Program-made: the position numbers and the translations under genes | Origin: Roseobacter sp. SK209-2-6 | Lineage (GTDB): Bacteria > Pseudomonadota > Alphaproteobacteria > Rhodobacterales > Rhodobacteraceae | Direction: 5' to 3' | Length of the DNA: 64,000 bases | NCBI RefSeq assembly: GCF_000169455.1 | Contig: NZ_AAYC01000008.1 | Location: 148,345 to 212,344, forward strand | The notes under the pieces: model-generated | The model's input: only the letters and a program-made list of their open reading frames with translations | Databases searched by the model: none | Told to the model about the DNA's origin: nothing | Part shown: positions 53,498 to 63,944 of the stretch, piece after piece | How the letters are laid out: the number at the start of each line of letters is the position of its first letter | Position numbering within the stretch: the stretch's first letter is position 1

Positions 53498-54236
53498 AGG
53501 CATCCAGAAACCGCCCACGCGCTTCAGGAAGGGGTCGGTTTCCTAGAGCTGGCGCCAGTCTCGTCTCCAAAAAGTACCCTGTGGTTTTCAAACCCTCGGC
53601 AATCTCATGATCAGGTGCCTCACCCTTACCCAGCATAACCGGTGGCAGAGGTAGCAACCGCGCAACCCAGGGTCCAGCTTCCTGCCGAGAGACTGCGCGG
53701 CCAGTTCGGGGGGAAACATAGGCCAGCTCTTCATTACGACCAGAGACTGCGCAGGCCAGCAAGTCCAATCCAAACCCCATTTCCTCCAAGAGCTCCATCT
53801 CCCAGCGCAGGTAGGCAAGCGGCCAAAGCTCCTCCTGCTCCAGTAAATCCAGCAGTCGTTCGCTGGACGCATAAAGCGCTGGATGTGGCTCCCGTTCCGG
53901 CAGGCAAAACCCCAAAAGAGCCGTGACAGCATTCAACCCGGAAAGAGCAAGACGGCCCGACATCGCGGCCACCGCTCGGCTGCGCAGGGGCTCTGCCTGA
54001 TAGCTTCCCAGATGCTCCTCCAGACGTGCGCGCCACAGCAAATCCAATTGCGCACCGGGTTGCAGGATGGGGGCAAGCCTACGGCTCGCTCCTCCACGGA
54101 CAACACCCGCGTGCCTGCCGTGCTCCTCGGTGAAGACATCAATGATAGCGGAGCTTTCGCCGTGACGACGCGCCGAAAGCAAAATGCCATGATCCCGCCA
54201 TTCCACTGGACCCAACTCCTGTCTGCGCTGGCCCAA
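53481..54236 (-). CDS. recO: DNA repair protein RecO
   Basis: 251 residues. OB-fold N-domain opens with [21 protein letters not shown] and the helical part with [17 protein letters not shown]; the zinc Cys set is incomplete (one Cys in LLACAVSG), as in many alphaproteobacteria. RecO loads RecA with RecR. Last gene of the era-side cluster, 68 bases after the DUF1491 gene. Confidence 0.93.
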   Translation of the reverse strand: MGQRRQELGPVEWRDHGILLSARRHGESSAIIDVFTEEHGRHAGVVRGGASRRLAPILQPGAQLDLLWRARLEEHLGSYQAEPLRSRAVAAMSGRLALSGLNAVTALLGFCLPEREPHPALYASSERLLDLLEQEELWPLAYLRWEMELLEEMGFGLDLLACAVSGRNEELAYVSPRTGRAVSRQEAGPWVARLLPLPPVMLGKGEAPDHEIAEGLKTTGYFLETRLAPALGNRPLPEARGRFLDAFSRRL

Positions 54237-54304
54237 ACAGAGCCCATGATCACCGGAAGCTCAAGCCCTCTTGTCGCAAAGCGCAGAAACCCTCTGGTTA
54301 GGAA

Positions 54305-54634
54305 CTATTCCAACCCTGGTTCATCCAGCAGGTGACGTCCTTGACGATCTTCGACCTCGATCACCCAGAGGTCGGGATCAAATTCCTGTTGCTTGCGAAT
54401 TGCGGCATCCACATCCGTCTCCGCACCGCTGATCAGCTCCACCCATTGGCGCGCACCAGTCATCAGATCATAGGACCGGTGGAAAGCCTGAGCCGCGCCG
54501 TCGAGTGTGTTGAGTTTGACCAGAACAGCACCTGCAGTGTCATCGCCATGGGCGGTGACAAAGGCCGGGATTTCCTGGAACCGCAGGCGAGAGAGATAGG
54601 CATCAACCCAAAAACGCGCAGTTAGTCTGGTCAT
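54305..54634 (-). CDS. DUF1491 family protein
   Basis: 109 residues. RLTARFWVDAYLSRLRFQEIPAFV at the start and DPDLWVIEVEDRQGRHLLDEPGL at the end are the DUF1491 pattern, found only in alphaproteobacteria and often beside recO and era. No known function. Precedes recO. Confidence 0.9.
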   Translation of the reverse strand: MTRLTARFWVDAYLSRLRFQEIPAFVTAHGDDTAGAVLVKLNTLDGAAQAFHRSYDLMTGARQWVELISGAETDVDAAIRKQQEFDPDLWVIEVEDRQGRHLLDEPGLE

Positions 54635-54749
54635 CTTGGCCTCTGTGGGGACCTCGGCCGACAGGGCGGAGGGCTTGGCAGGCGGAGGGGGCCTCCGGCG
54701 GGGATATTTCTGGAAAGATGAAGAACATCTGGCAAGAGGAAAGGACGGA

Positions 54750-55655
54750 TCAATTGCCGTCTTTGAAATCCAGACCCATTTCCGAATAGCGCTCGGCCTC
54801 TTCCAGCCAATTCGGACGGACCTTCACTTGCAAGAACAGATGCACCTTGCGGCCTAGAAACTCGGTCAGCTCTTCCCGCGCAGCCTGAGAAACCGCTTTG
54901 ATGGTCTCGCCGCGCTTGCCCAGTACGATGCCCTTGTGGCCATCGCGCACCACATAGATCACCTGATCAATCCGGGCTGAACCATCCTTGCGCTCTTCCC
55001 ATTTCTCCGTCTCCACGGTCATCTGGTAGGGCAGTTCCTGATGCAGTCGCAGAGTGAGTTTTTCGCGGGTCATCTCGGCGGCAATCATCCGCATCGGCAG
55101 ATCGGCGATCTGATCTTCTGGATAGAGCCAGGGCCCCTCGGGAAGTTCACTTGCGATCCAGCCGCGCAGATCCTCGACCCCATGGCCTCGTTCGGCAGAG
55201 ATCAGGAAGGTTTCGGCAAAATCGAATTTTTCGTTCAGGTCCTTTGTGAGGCCCAAGAGAACCTCGGATTGCACCCGGTCGATCTTATTGATCGCCAGCG
55301 CCACCCTGCGCCCCTCACCGATATCCGCAAGACCTTCGAGGATACGCTCAACACCCTCGGTGATGCCCCGATGTGCCTCTACCAGCAGGAGGATGATATC
55401 CGCATCCGCAGCGCCGCCCCAAGCGGCAGCAACCATGGCGCGGTCCAGGCGACGGCGAGGCTGAAACAGGCCCGGCGTGTCAACAAAGACGATCTGACTG
55501 TCACCCTCCATGGCAACACCACGAACCCGCGCGCGGGTGGTTTGCACCTTGTGGGTGACGATCGAGACTTTGGCCCCGACCATACGATTCAAAAGCGTCG
55601 ATTTGCCCGCGTTGGGTTCACCGATCAGGGCAACAAATCCGGCACGTGTACTCAT
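54750..55655 (-). CDS. era: GTPase Era
   Basis: 301 residues. P-loop GEPNAGKST (12-20), VDTPGL switch II, NKID and the KH domain at the C-terminus ([20 protein letters not shown]). Binds the 3-prime end of 16S rRNA in 30S assembly. Start overlaps the rnc stop (ATGA). Confidence 0.98.
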   Translation of the reverse strand: MSTRAGFVALIGEPNAGKSTLLNRMVGAKVSIVTHKVQTTRARVRGVAMEGDSQIVFVDTPGLFQPRRRLDRAMVAAAWGGAADADIILLLVEAHRGITEGVERILEGLADIGEGRRVALAINKIDRVQSEVLLGLTKDLNEKFDFAETFLISAERGHGVEDLRGWIASELPEGPWLYPEDQIADLPMRMIAAEMTREKLTLRLHQELPYQMTVETEKWEERKDGSARIDQVIYVVRDGHKGIVLGKRGETIKAVSQAAREELTEFLGRKVHLFLQVKVRPNWLEEAERYSEMGLDFKDGN

Positions 55656-56338
55656 GTCTTTTGCTCCAGTCGCGCCAGTAGCGCTTTGGCTGCGGCCTGC
55701 TCTGCCAGGCGTTTGGAGCCGGCGCTGGCCTGTTCTTCAGTTCCATCCTGCAATCGAACTGCGATGGTAAAGATTGGTTCGTGATCCGGGCCTTGCCGGG
55801 AAACCTGCACATAGGCAGGCGGAGGTTGGCGGCGCGCTTGCACATATTCCTGCAGGGCTGTCTTGGGATCGCGCGCGTCTTCTTCAACCTGAAAAATTCG
55901 CTGCCCCCACAGCCGCAGGATCATATCCTGGGCGACTTCAAAGCCCGCATCTTTGTAAACCGCGGCAATCACCGCCTCCATGCCATCCCCAAGCAGCGCC
56001 AGCTTTCGGCGCCCCCCTGACATCATTTCAGAACGGCCCAGTTTCAGGACAGCGCCAAGGTCGATCTCGCGAGCTACATCCGCACAGGTTTCTTTGCGCA
56101 CCAGCGCATTAAAGCGGGGCGCAAGCTGACCTTCGCTGGCCTCCTTGTCGCTCTCCAGCATGGCTGTTGCCATAACAAGACCAAGAACCCGGTCCCCCAA
56201 GAACTCCAGCCGTTGATTGTCTTTCCGGTTCGGTGAAGAAACCGATGGATGGGTCAACGCACGCACAAGCAGGTCAACGCGTTTAAAACGATAACCTATG
56301 CGCTCTTCGAATGCGCGCATATCTTTTGAAAGTTTCAC
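55652..56338 (-). CDS. rnc: Ribonuclease III
   Basis: 228 residues. Catalytic signature [17 protein letters not shown] (variant of ERLEFLGDSVL) and a dsRNA-binding domain at the C-terminus (from about 155) with the basic end [15 protein letters not shown]. Cuts double-stranded RNA, processes rRNA. Overlaps lepB end (ATGA). Confidence 0.98.
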   Translation of the reverse strand: MKLSKDMRAFEERIGYRFKRVDLLVRALTHPSVSSPNRKDNQRLEFLGDRVLGLVMATAMLESDKEASEGQLAPRFNALVRKETCADVAREIDLGAVLKLGRSEMMSGGRRKLALLGDGMEAVIAAVYKDAGFEVAQDMILRLWGQRIFQVEEDARDPKTALQEYVQARRQPPPAYVQVSRQGPDHEPIFTIAVRLQDGTEEQASAGSKRLAEQAAAKALLARLEQKT

Positions 56339-57171
56339 TCGACTGCCTTGAAGTAACGGTCGCTGCGCCAGGTCCAGAAGAACAGCATCGAACGGCCTGC
56401 AGAGGAAAAGATGATGCGATCCGCGCGCCCAATGAGGTTCTCATAAGGCACGAAGCCAACGCCACCAGCGGTTTGCGGCATCCGGCTATCGTTGGAGTTG
56501 TCGCGGTTGTCCCCCATAAAGAAGTAGTGACCAGCCGGAACCTGATAGACGCCAGTATGGTCAACACCCTGATTGGTGATGTTCAGAACGACATGTTTGC
56601 TGCCACCGGGCAGTGTTTCGATCTGGCGGCTTTTCAGGCAGGATCCACCCTGCCCGACTGGCGCATTTTCACAACGCGGGTGACTGCCCTGCGGCCCCTG
56701 ACGCGCCATCAGTTCTTCAAAATTGCCAGCATCTTCGCGTCCGACGGGTTCTTCGTTGATAAAGAGCAGACCGTCTTTCATCTGCAACTTGTCACCTGGC
56801 AAACCAACGACACGTTTGATGAAATCGGCTCCCTGAACCGGGTGACGGAACACCACGACATCGCCGCGCTCGGGTTCGGATCCTAGAATTCTGGTGTTTT
56901 CACCATCCAAGAATCCGCAGATATCCTTGGCGTCGACATCAATCCCAACGCTCGCAATGCGCAGGCTGGGGCAGGACGCATAGGAATAGCCATAGGCCAT
57001 CTTATTCACAAAGAGGAAATCGCCAATCAGCAGAGTTTCCTTCATGGAACCCGAAGGGATCCAGAAGGGTTGGAAAAAGAGGGTACGGAAAACACCCGCA
57101 ATGAGCAGGGCATAAACAACAGTCTTCACCGTTTCGAGGATCGATTGTCCGGCTGAGATTTTGGCCGTCAT
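56335..57171 (-). CDS. lepB: Signal peptidase I
   Basis: 278 residues. One N-terminal membrane helix (about 15-33), catalytic Ser42 in [10 protein letters not shown] and catalytic Lys119 in [13 protein letters not shown]. It removes signal peptides on the outer face of the inner membrane. Contains a Cys-rich middle insertion typical of alphaproteobacteria. The neighbouring lepB-rnc-era order is conserved. Confidence 0.97.
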   Translation of the reverse strand: MTAKISAGQSILETVKTVVYALLIAGVFRTLFFQPFWIPSGSMKETLLIGDFLFVNKMAYGYSYASCPSLRIASVGIDVDAKDICGFLDGENTRILGSEPERGDVVVFRHPVQGADFIKRVVGLPGDKLQMKDGLLFINEEPVGREDAGNFEELMARQGPQGSHPRCENAPVGQGGSCLKSRQIETLPGGSKHVVLNITNQGVDHTGVYQVPAGHYFFMGDNRDNSNDSRMPQTAGGVGFVPYENLIGRADRIIFSSAGRSMLFFWTWRSDRYFKAVE

Positions 57172-57234
57172 CAGGCTCTCCGGGATAAAAAGAAAAAAGG
57201 GTCCGGCGCTACATGAGGGCGCAACTGCCGTGAG

Positions 57235-57666
57235 TCAAGCTTCTGCAGGGATTTCAGCCTCATCACTGGCGATAGGGCGCGCTTCGATAACCACGAATGC
57301 CTGTGCCCAGGGATGATCATCGGTCAGGGTCACATGAATGATCGCCTGATGGCCCTTTGGCGTCATCTTGGCAAGCCGGTCGGCAGCCCAACCGGTTACA
57401 TGCATGACAGGCTGACCAGTGCGAAGATTGCTGACCGCCATGTCTTTCCAGGCGATCCCCATGCGCAACCCAGTACCAAGCGCCTTGGAACAGGCTTCTT
57501 TAGCGGCCCAGCGCTTGGCGTATGTGCCCGCCACATCAAGCCTGCGTTCGGCTTTGCGCTGCTCTGTCTCTGTAAAGACCCGATTTCGAAACCGATCCCC
57601 AAAGCGATCCAAAGTACCTTGGATGCGGTCAATATTGGCCAGATCGGTTCCGATACCCAGGATCAT
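57235..57666 (-). CDS. acpS: Holo-[acyl-carrier-protein] synthase
   Basis: 143 residues. Transfers phosphopantetheine to [15 protein letters not shown] with Asp8 and [14 protein letters not shown] with Glu57 are the two metal-binding motifs. Between lepB and the LysE gene. Confidence 0.97.
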   Translation of the reverse strand: MILGIGTDLANIDRIQGTLDRFGDRFRNRVFTETEQRKAERRLDVAGTYAKRWAAKEACSKALGTGLRMGIAWKDMAVSNLRTGQPVMHVTGWAADRLAKMTPKGHQAIIHVTLTDDHPWAQAFVVIEARPIASDEAEIPAEA

Positions 57667-57670
57667 CCTC

Positions 57671-58297
57671 TTAGCCTTCGAGCTTGGCTGTAAAGATTTT
57701 CAGGCTGGCAAAGCCAAAGAACCCGGCAAAGACCAATTCGAAACCGCGCTTCATCCGCATATATCCCGCAACCACACCTGGAGTGGAAAACAGGAAGGCA
57801 TAGCCAATGAAAATCACAATTGAGCCGGAGTACAAAAAGGCAAACAACCCAAAAACCTCTGCAGGAGACGATCCTGCGGGCAAAACCAAAGAATAGATTG
57901 AAGCCCAGGACAGGATTGCCTTGGGGTTGGTGAGGTGGATCAGCGCGCCTTTGCTGAAGATCTGCCTAGCGCTACCGCCATAAGCGCGCTGCGCAAGAGG
58001 CGCGTCTGGTTTCAGTGCAGAACGCAGGGATTTTGCCGCCAGAAACAGCAGGTAACCCGCGCCGCAATAGCGCAAGATCTCAAAGATCCAGGCATTGGCC
58101 AGCATGACAGCACTTAGGCCAGCCGCCGCCGCCAATCCCCAACAGGCAGATCCAAACAGAATGCCCAGTGCAAAAATCACCCCCGCGCGTCGTCCGGTGT
58201 TCATCGAAGTTCCCGCAATTGACAGCGTGGCTGGCCCAGGGCTGCCGCCAGCCAGTACCCAAGCCACCCAGAGCGCTGCCCATTCCGGCCCAATCAT
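57671..58297 (-). CDS. LysE/RhtB family amino-acid exporter
   Basis: 208 residues, five to six helices. [23 protein letters not shown] is the family signature and [16 protein letters not shown] the second conserved block. Exports an amino acid or derivative; substrate unknown. Start overlaps the pdxJ stop (four bases). Confidence 0.92.
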   Translation of the reverse strand: MIGPEWAALWVAWVLAGGSPGPATLSIAGTSMNTGRRAGVIFALGILFGSACWGLAAAAGLSAVMLANAWIFEILRYCGAGYLLFLAAKSLRSALKPDAPLAQRAYGGSARQIFSKGALIHLTNPKAILSWASIYSLVLPAGSSPAEVFGLFAFLYSGSIVIFIGYAFLFSTPGVVAGYMRMKRGFELVFAGFFGFASLKIFTAKLEG

Positions 58298-59040
58298 GCG
58301 CGGGCCTGTTCCATGCAGCGGCGCATCTCGGCCAGGGCTGCGGGTAGTCCAACAAACATGGCTTCGCCCATCAGGAAGTGACCGATATTCAACTCTCTCA
58401 CTTGTGGCAGGGCGGCAATGGGACCAACGCTCTCATAGGTGAGGCCGTGACCGACATGGACTTCCAGACCTAGATCATGGGCAAATGCCGCCATTTCGGT
58501 GATCTTGGCCAACTCAAGATCCCGCTCTTCCCAGCGTCCTTCTGCCCAGGCATCGGCATAGGCCCCTGCATGAAGCTCAATCACTGGTGCACCAATGCGA
58601 TGGCTTGCTTCCACCTGGGCCTTATCCGCAGCAATGAACATGGACACTCGACTACCTGAATCGCGTAGGGGGGAGATGTAATCCGCCAAGGCGTTGTCAT
58701 TGGCTGCCACATCCAACCCACCTTCGGTGGTACGTTCTTCGCGTTTTTCGGGCACCAGGCAAACCGCATGGGGCTTGTGACGCAAGGCAATACTCTGCAT
58801 CTCTTCGGTTGCCGCCATTTCGAAATTCAGCGGGATACGCAGAGCCTGCATCAAACCATCAATGTCGCTGTCGATAATATGGCGGCGGTCTTCGCGCAGA
58901 TGGGCAGTAATCCCATCCGCCCCTGCATTCTGCGCTAGAATCGCCGCACGAACGGGATCCGGGTTGTCACCACCCCGCGCATTACGCACCGTCGCAACGT
59001 GATCTATGTTAACCCCCAAGCGCAAAGCGTTCTGAGCCAT
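58294..59040 (-). CDS. pdxJ: Pyridoxine 5-phosphate synthase
   Basis: 248 residues. Condenses 3-amino-2-oxopropyl phosphate with deoxyxylulose 5-phosphate to form vitamin B6. [34 protein letters not shown] and the late [15 protein letters not shown] are the PdxJ blocks. Confidence 0.98.
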   Translation of the reverse strand: MAQNALRLGVNIDHVATVRNARGGDNPDPVRAAILAQNAGADGITAHLREDRRHIIDSDIDGLMQALRIPLNFEMAATEEMQSIALRHKPHAVCLVPEKREERTTEGGLDVAANDNALADYISPLRDSGSRVSMFIAADKAQVEASHRIGAPVIELHAGAYADAWAEGRWEERDLELAKITEMAAFAHDLGLEVHVGHGLTYESVGPIAALPQVRELNIGHFLMGEAMFVGLPAALAEMRRCMEQARA

Positions 59041-59114
59041 GTGTCATGTCCTGAATTGGAATTTATCTAGGGCAGAGACTAGTAGCAAAGCGCGCAAGGA
59101 CAACCCCGCAAACG

Positions 59115-59822
59115 CTATTTCGCGCGGCGAATCCGCCCAAGCGGCAGCTTTCCCTTGGGCTTGGGTTTGGTCTCTAGGGTCTCGCCACCGGCAGCCTCCA
59201 GTTCCGCGCGCCTTTTAATAGCTTCAAACTTGGCCTTGATACGGGTGCGGCGGTGCTGCTGATAGGCCCGGATAACTGGCAAGCTCAGCACATAGCAGAC
59301 CGTCGCCGTGATCGCGCCGGGAATGACGCCGCCCACCATATAGGGAAAGAAGACCTCGTCATAAAAGAGGTAAAGTCCCTGCCAATCCGCTGGCTGATCC
59401 ATGAACAGCGCAAAAAGATTGTCTTTCAGGTCCTTGCCTGCATCAAAGAACTTGCCAACCAGGGATTTATCCACTTCCTGATATTCAGTCCCAAGCAGCC
59501 AATGACCTGTCTGCAAAGAGGCAACGCCAATAGGCACATAGGTCAGCGGATTGCCAAAAAAGGTCCCACTGAGGGCGGCGAGAATATTCCCATTCATGAT
59601 GCGTGCGATCAGTGCCGCGACAATGAAATGGAAGGCGTAAAAGGGCGTGAAAGTGGTGAAAACCCCGGCCCAAATCCCGCGGGCGATCCTCTCAGGCGAA
59701 TCTGGCAAGCGGCGAACGCGATGTTTGACATACAGGAAAGCTCGCCCCCAGCCTCCACGAGGCCAGAAGAAATCCGCGACTGCGCGCAAGATTGGGCGTC
59801 TATCCCGGCGCCTGAATACCAA
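59115..59822 (-). CDS. DUF2062 membrane protein
   Basis: 235 residues. The DUF2062 core ARGIWAGVFTTFTPFYAFHF and ALSGTFFGNPLTYVPIGVASLQ is intact, with about three helices. The C-terminal 40 residues are Lys-rich (KPKGKLPLGRIRRAK) and cytoplasmic. Function unknown; often found beside rel/spoT in alphaproteobacteria. Confidence 0.9.
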   Translation of the reverse strand: MVFRRRDRRPILRAVADFFWPRGGWGRAFLYVKHRVRRLPDSPERIARGIWAGVFTTFTPFYAFHFIVAALIARIMNGNILAALSGTFFGNPLTYVPIGVASLQTGHWLLGTEYQEVDKSLVGKFFDAGKDLKDNLFALFMDQPADWQGLYLFYDEVFFPYMVGGVIPGAITATVCYVLSLPVIRAYQQHRRTRIKAKFEAIKRRAELEAAGGETLETKPKPKGKLPLGRIRRAK

Positions 59823-59855
59823 AGTCCTGCGTCCTTATCAGTTCCAACCGCGCAA

Positions 59856-61988
59856 TTACCCCAAGATGGAACGGGTTTCCGGCTTTTCCCGGAAACGCGC
59901 TACTTCGGCGACATGGCTCTCGGCTTCTAATGTAAGCATCAAGGAATGCAGCTGCTCCACATCCCTAAGCTCAACATTTATCACGAGGCGGTAAAAGTCT
60001 GGTTTCCGATCAACAAATTCGAGGTCTGAGATATTGGCCTTTTTCTCGCCAATCAATGTGCAAATACGTCCCAGGACCCCTGCATCATTGCCGATCGTCA
60101 GTTCCAGGGTCGTGCCATAGGCAGCCTGGTGAGTACCGCTGTGCCAATGCACATCCACCCAACGCTCTGGCTGTTCGTCGAATTCACTCAACCGGTCACA
60201 ATCCGCCGCATGCACAACCACGCCACGGCCCCGGTAAGTGATTCCAATGATCCGCTCACCTGGCAGGGGCTGGCAGCAGGGTGCGCGCTCAAATCCTTGC
60301 CCAGCCTCAAGTCCAATCACCGCACGCCGAGGTGATACTGCGTCTCCCTCGTCCGAGCTCAGCTCTGGATAAACAGCCTGCACCACATCATGTGCGGTAA
60401 TCTCGGCAGAGCCGAGACGCGCCAGAAGCTCTTCGACCGAGCTGAGGCGCAACCCACGCGCCGCTGTTTCCAGTGCCTTATCAGTTGCCTTGCGGTCTAC
60501 ATGTTCAAAGGCGGAGCGCGCCAGCTCATGGCCCAGCTTCACAAATCGCGCCCGATCAGCCTGACGCAGCGCCCGGCGAATCGCGGTGCGTGCTTTACCC
60601 GTTGTAGCGATTTCCAACCAACTGACCTGTGGTGTCTGACCCTCTGCGGTGATCACCTCAACCGATTGCCCATTGCGAATACGTGTCCAAAGCGGGACCC
60701 GGATGCCGTCCACCTTGGCCCCGACACAGGCATGGCCAATACGGGTATGGATCGCATAGGCGAAATCGATTGGTGTGGCACCCTTGGGCAGTTTGATCAC
60801 TTCGCCTTTGGGGGTGAAGCAGAAGACTTGGTCCGAATACATCTCAAGCTTAACCGCTTCGAGAAACTCATCGTGATCATCTTCGGCGTCAAATTGCTCT
60901 GTCAGCGATGCGATCCACTTGGCGGGATCCACAGCAAAGGGGTTTTCGGACCGAACACCGTCCCGATAGGACCAATGCGCAGCAACCCCGGTTTCTGCAA
61001 CATCATGCATCTGCCGGGTTCGGATCTGTACCTCCACCCGCTTGCCATCACGGCCAGAAACGGTGGTATGGATCGAACGATAACCATTGGATTTTGGCTG
61101 ACTGATGTAATCCTTGAAGCGGCCAGGAACAGCCCGCCAACGCTGGTGGATCGCGCCGAGCGCTCCATAACAGTCTGCCTCGGAGGCTGTAATGACCCGA
61201 AAGCCGTAAATGTCAGAGAGGCGAGAGAAGCCCTGGTCCTTCTCCTGCATTTTCCGCCAGATCGAATAGGGTTTTTTGGCACGGCCAAATACCTCTGCTT
61301 CGATCCCGGCTTTCACCAACTCGGCTCGCATATCGCCCGTGATCCGGTGGATGACATCCCCCGTCTCGCGCTGCAGGGTCACAAAGCGGCGGATAATGGA
61401 TTGGCGCCCCTCGGCATTCAGAACCTTGAAGGCCAGATCTTCCAGCTCTTCGCGCATCCACTGCATCCCCATGCGACCCGCAAGCGGCGCATAGATATCC
61501 ATGGTTTCGCGTGCCTTCTGCGCCTGCTTTTCGGGACGCATCGCCTTGATGGTGCGCATATTGTGCAGACGATCGGCCAGCTTCACCAGAATCACCCGCA
61601 GGTCCTTGGACATCGCCATGAACAGCTTGCGGAAATTCTCTGCCTGTTTGGTTTCCCGGCTGGAAAGTTGCAGGTTAGTCAGCTTAGTGACGCCGTCCAC
61701 CAGGCCAGCCACCTCATCACCGAAGCGACTCGCGACCTCCTCATAAGATGCTTTGGTGTCTTCGATGGTGTCATGCAACAGCGCAGTGATGATCGTTGCA
61801 TCATCCAAGCGCTGTTCGGTCAGTATTGCGGCAACTGCAACAGGATGCGTAAAATAGGGCTCACCAGAATGGCGGAACTGCCCCTCGTGCATTTCTTCGC
61901 CGTAGGCATAGGCATCAGCGATGCGTTCCGCGTTGCACTTCGGATTGTAGTTGCGGACCAGAGCAATCAGGTCTTCTGGTGAAATCAT
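59856..61988 (-). CDS. Bifunctional (p)ppGpp synthetase/hydrolase (Rel/SpoT)
   Basis: 710 residues. HD hydrolase at the N-terminus with HSGEPYFTHPV (40-50) and His72-Asp73 (LLHDTIEDT). Synthetase region (about 240-350) with YGFRVITAS and GYRSIHTTV. TGS domain about 395-455 (EVIKLPKGATPIDFAYAIHT) and C-terminal ACT domain (about 630-710). Alphaproteobacteria generally have this one stringent-response enzyme. Next gene upstream is rpoZ, the omega subunit, as in many genomes. Confidence 0.97.
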   Translation of the reverse strand: MISPEDLIALVRNYNPKCNAERIADAYAYGEEMHEGQFRHSGEPYFTHPVAVAAILTEQRLDDATIITALLHDTIEDTKASYEEVASRFGDEVAGLVDGVTKLTNLQLSSRETKQAENFRKLFMAMSKDLRVILVKLADRLHNMRTIKAMRPEKQAQKARETMDIYAPLAGRMGMQWMREELEDLAFKVLNAEGRQSIIRRFVTLQRETGDVIHRITGDMRAELVKAGIEAEVFGRAKKPYSIWRKMQEKDQGFSRLSDIYGFRVITASEADCYGALGAIHQRWRAVPGRFKDYISQPKSNGYRSIHTTVSGRDGKRVEVQIRTRQMHDVAETGVAAHWSYRDGVRSENPFAVDPAKWIASLTEQFDAEDDHDEFLEAVKLEMYSDQVFCFTPKGEVIKLPKGATPIDFAYAIHTRIGHACVGAKVDGIRVPLWTRIRNGQSVEVITAEGQTPQVSWLEIATTGKARTAIRRALRQADRARFVKLGHELARSAFEHVDRKATDKALETAARGLRLSSVEELLARLGSAEITAHDVVQAVYPELSSDEGDAVSPRRAVIGLEAGQGFERAPCCQPLPGERIIGITYRGRGVVVHAADCDRLSEFDEQPERWVDVHWHSGTHQAAYGTTLELTIGNDAGVLGRICTLIGEKKANISDLEFVDRKPDFYRLVINVELRDVEQLHSLMLTLEAESHVAEVARFREKPETRSILG

Positions 61989-62025
61989 ATCCGGTCCGCA
62001 GCCTCAGATCGTGGCACAGCCTAAA

Positions 62026-62379
62026 TCAGCCTTGCCCCTGGGCCTCCATCAGAGCACGCAGCAGTTTTTCTTCAGACATATCGTCTTCGACAGGCTTGTC
62101 GTTTTCCGCACCCATCAGCAGGGCCATCGAATCTTCTTCGGGCTCATCCACCTCAATCTGGGTTTGATTGCTCTCGATGAGACGTTCGCGCAGCTCATCC
62201 GCGCTTTGCGTTTCGTCGGCAATCTCGCGAAGGGACACCACAGGGTTCTTGTCATTGTCACGCTCAACCGTCAGCTCGGCACCCGCCGAAATCTCTCGGG
62301 CGCGATGTGCAGCCAGCATCACCAGCTCAAAGCGGTTGGGTACCTTGTCTACGCAGTCTTCAACCGTCACGCGGGCCAT
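62026..62379 (-). CDS. rpoZ: RNA polymerase omega subunit
   Basis: 117 residues. [31 protein letters not shown] is the omega signature; the C-terminal half is acidic and variable. rpoZ-rel order links it to the stringent response, since omega helps form the ppGpp site on RNA polymerase. Confidence 0.97.
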   Translation of the reverse strand: MARVTVEDCVDKVPNRFELVMLAAHRAREISAGAELTVERDNDKNPVVSLREIADETQSADELRERLIESNQTQIEVDEPEEDSMALLMGAENDKPVEDDMSEEKLLRALMEAQGQG

Positions 62380-62470
62380 AGGCGACTCTCCAAAATCAAA
62401 GTGGGTCCGGAAAGGCGAGTTTTACGCCCTAATCTCGATATTGACAAGCGCTGAAACAGCGCAAAACAGG

Positions 62471-63055
62471 TCATTTCAACGGTGTTACCGCAGCTATTTC
62501 GTCTTTTGGCAACTCTGCGCAAAGCTCAGCCGCCCTTTTCCCCAAAACGGGGTGCATCCAATTGGGTTGAACATCGCACAACGGGACCAAAACAAATGCT
62601 CTTTCCTGCAACCGCGGGTGCGGAAGAATCAGTTGCTTGGGCGCTTGAACTTTCTGCTCCTGCAGGGGCAAATCCAGCCACTGCTGGTAGGTCGGCAGAT
62701 CGGGTTCAACCTGATCATCTACCGCAACAAGATCCAGGTCCAGGGTACGCATTCCCCAACGCTGCTCGCGCGAACGTGAGAATTTTGCTTCGATAACATG
62801 CAGATGCTGCAAAATTTCTTCGGGCGAAAGCTCTGAAAAACATGTAAATACGGCGTTTATATAGTCCGGACCTGTTCCCGCGGGGAAACAAGGGGTTTGA
62901 AAAAGCCGAGATTTCTGGCTACTCTCTCCGAATAGGAGAGTGAGTTCGAGGAATGCAGCCTCAAGTATATCCTTTGACGGCGTTTCGCCCAAAGGCAGAT
63001 TGCCGCCAAGCGCGATGATCACATTTTTGCAGTTTTTGGTCACTTTTGACCCCAT
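62471..63055 (-). CDS. folK: 2-amino-4-hydroxy-6-hydroxymethyldihydropteridine diphosphokinase
   Basis: 194 residues. HPPK of folate synthesis. VIIALGGNLPLG near the N-terminus, REQRWGMRTLDLDLVAVDD with the metal-binding Asp pair, and LILPHPRLQERAFVLVPL are all family marks. Starts on the minus strand, divergent from the NYN gene; folK-rpoZ-rel-pdxJ-acpS-lepB-rnc-era is a known alphaproteobacterial run. Confidence 0.96.
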   Translation of the reverse strand: MGSKVTKNCKNVIIALGGNLPLGETPSKDILEAAFLELTLLFGESSQKSRLFQTPCFPAGTGPDYINAVFTCFSELSPEEILQHLHVIEAKFSRSREQRWGMRTLDLDLVAVDDQVEPDLPTYQQWLDLPLQEQKVQAPKQLILPHPRLQERAFVLVPLCDVQPNWMHPVLGKRAAELCAELPKDEIAAVTPLK

Positions 63056-63183
63056 TTAACGATAAAGCTACACTTGAAGCAGGTGGCAAAGTACTTAGAA
63101 TAAGTCCACCCTGTTTCGCTGCATCCACACTCACACTCACGGAAACAATTGGCGAAACCGGATTTACCGGAAGGACAATTTAA

Positions 63184-63756
63184 ATGTTTTACAAAGACGA
63201 ACGGCTTGCGCTGTTCATAGATGGGTCGAATCTCTATGCGGCGGCCAAATCGCTAGGGTTCGACATCGATTATAAGCTTTTACGGCAAGAATTCATGCGC
63301 CGCGGGAAGCTTCTTCGAGCCTTCTATTACACAGCACTTCTGGAGAACGATGAGTACTCCCCTATCCGCCCCCTAGTTGACTGGCTGCATTATAATGGCT
63401 TCACCATGGTCACCAAGCCCGCCAAGGAATACACTGACAGCATGGGGCGTCGAAAAGTCAAAGGGAATATGGACATTGAACTGACCGTTGATGCAATGGA
63501 GCTTGCACCGCGCGTTGATCACATCGTCCTATTTTCAGGCGATGGAGATTTCCGTCCTCTGATTGCCAGCTTGCAGCGCCAGGGCGTTCGGGTCTCTGTT
63601 GTGTCGACAATCCGCAGTCAACCTCCGATGATTTCTGATGAATTGCGCCGTCAGGCTGACAACTTCATCGAGCTGGAAGAGTTGAAGGATGTAATTGGCC
63701 GCCCACCTCGCGACAATCCTGCAGAAGCCCGCTCTTTCTCCGCAATGCCAGGCTAA
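63184..63756 (+). CDS. LabA/DUF88-type NYN domain protein (putative RNase)
   Basis: 190 residues. NYN fold of the PIN-like superfamily: acidic residues Asp13 (LFIDGSN), Asp97 and Asp103 (NMDIELTVD), and SGDGDF with Asp120 and Asp122. They make a metal-binding nuclease-type site. LabA-like proteins are thought to cut RNA; the substrate here is unknown. A GGAAGGA ribosome site is upstream. Divergent from folK. Confidence 0.85.
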   Translation: MFYKDERLALFIDGSNLYAAAKSLGFDIDYKLLRQEFMRRGKLLRAFYYTALLENDEYSPIRPLVDWLHYNGFTMVTKPAKEYTDSMGRRKVKGNMDIELTVDAMELAPRVDHIVLFSGDGDFRPLIASLQRQGVRVSVVSTIRSQPPMISDELRRQADNFIELEELKDVIGRPPRDNPAEARSFSAMPG

Positions 63757-63813
63757 GGTCAAATCGGTGCACTGGAATTTGGCAGGGCAAGCCGAAAAAG
63801 TGACAAAGAAGAA

Positions 63814-63836
63814 AGCGCCCTACCCGGCGCTTTTTC
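63814..63836 (+). terminator. Rho-independent terminator after the NYN gene
   Basis: AGCGCC, CTACC loop, CGGCGCT then TTTTT. Stem of six to seven pairs, 58 bases past the NYN stop. Confidence 0.75.
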
Positions 63837-63944
63837 AAGTGACAGCTAAGACAGCGAAACTAATAGGTTCGCCATTTGGTTCGCCGACCTGACTAGAACC
63901 GATCACAATCGGGAACCTAACCCACCTCTATTTGTCTACTGTAT

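Noticed and set aside
60390..61982. A 530-codon open frame antisense to rel/spoT
   Set aside because: The opposite strand carries an unmistakable Rel/SpoT; GC-rich third positions leave the antisense frame open by chance.
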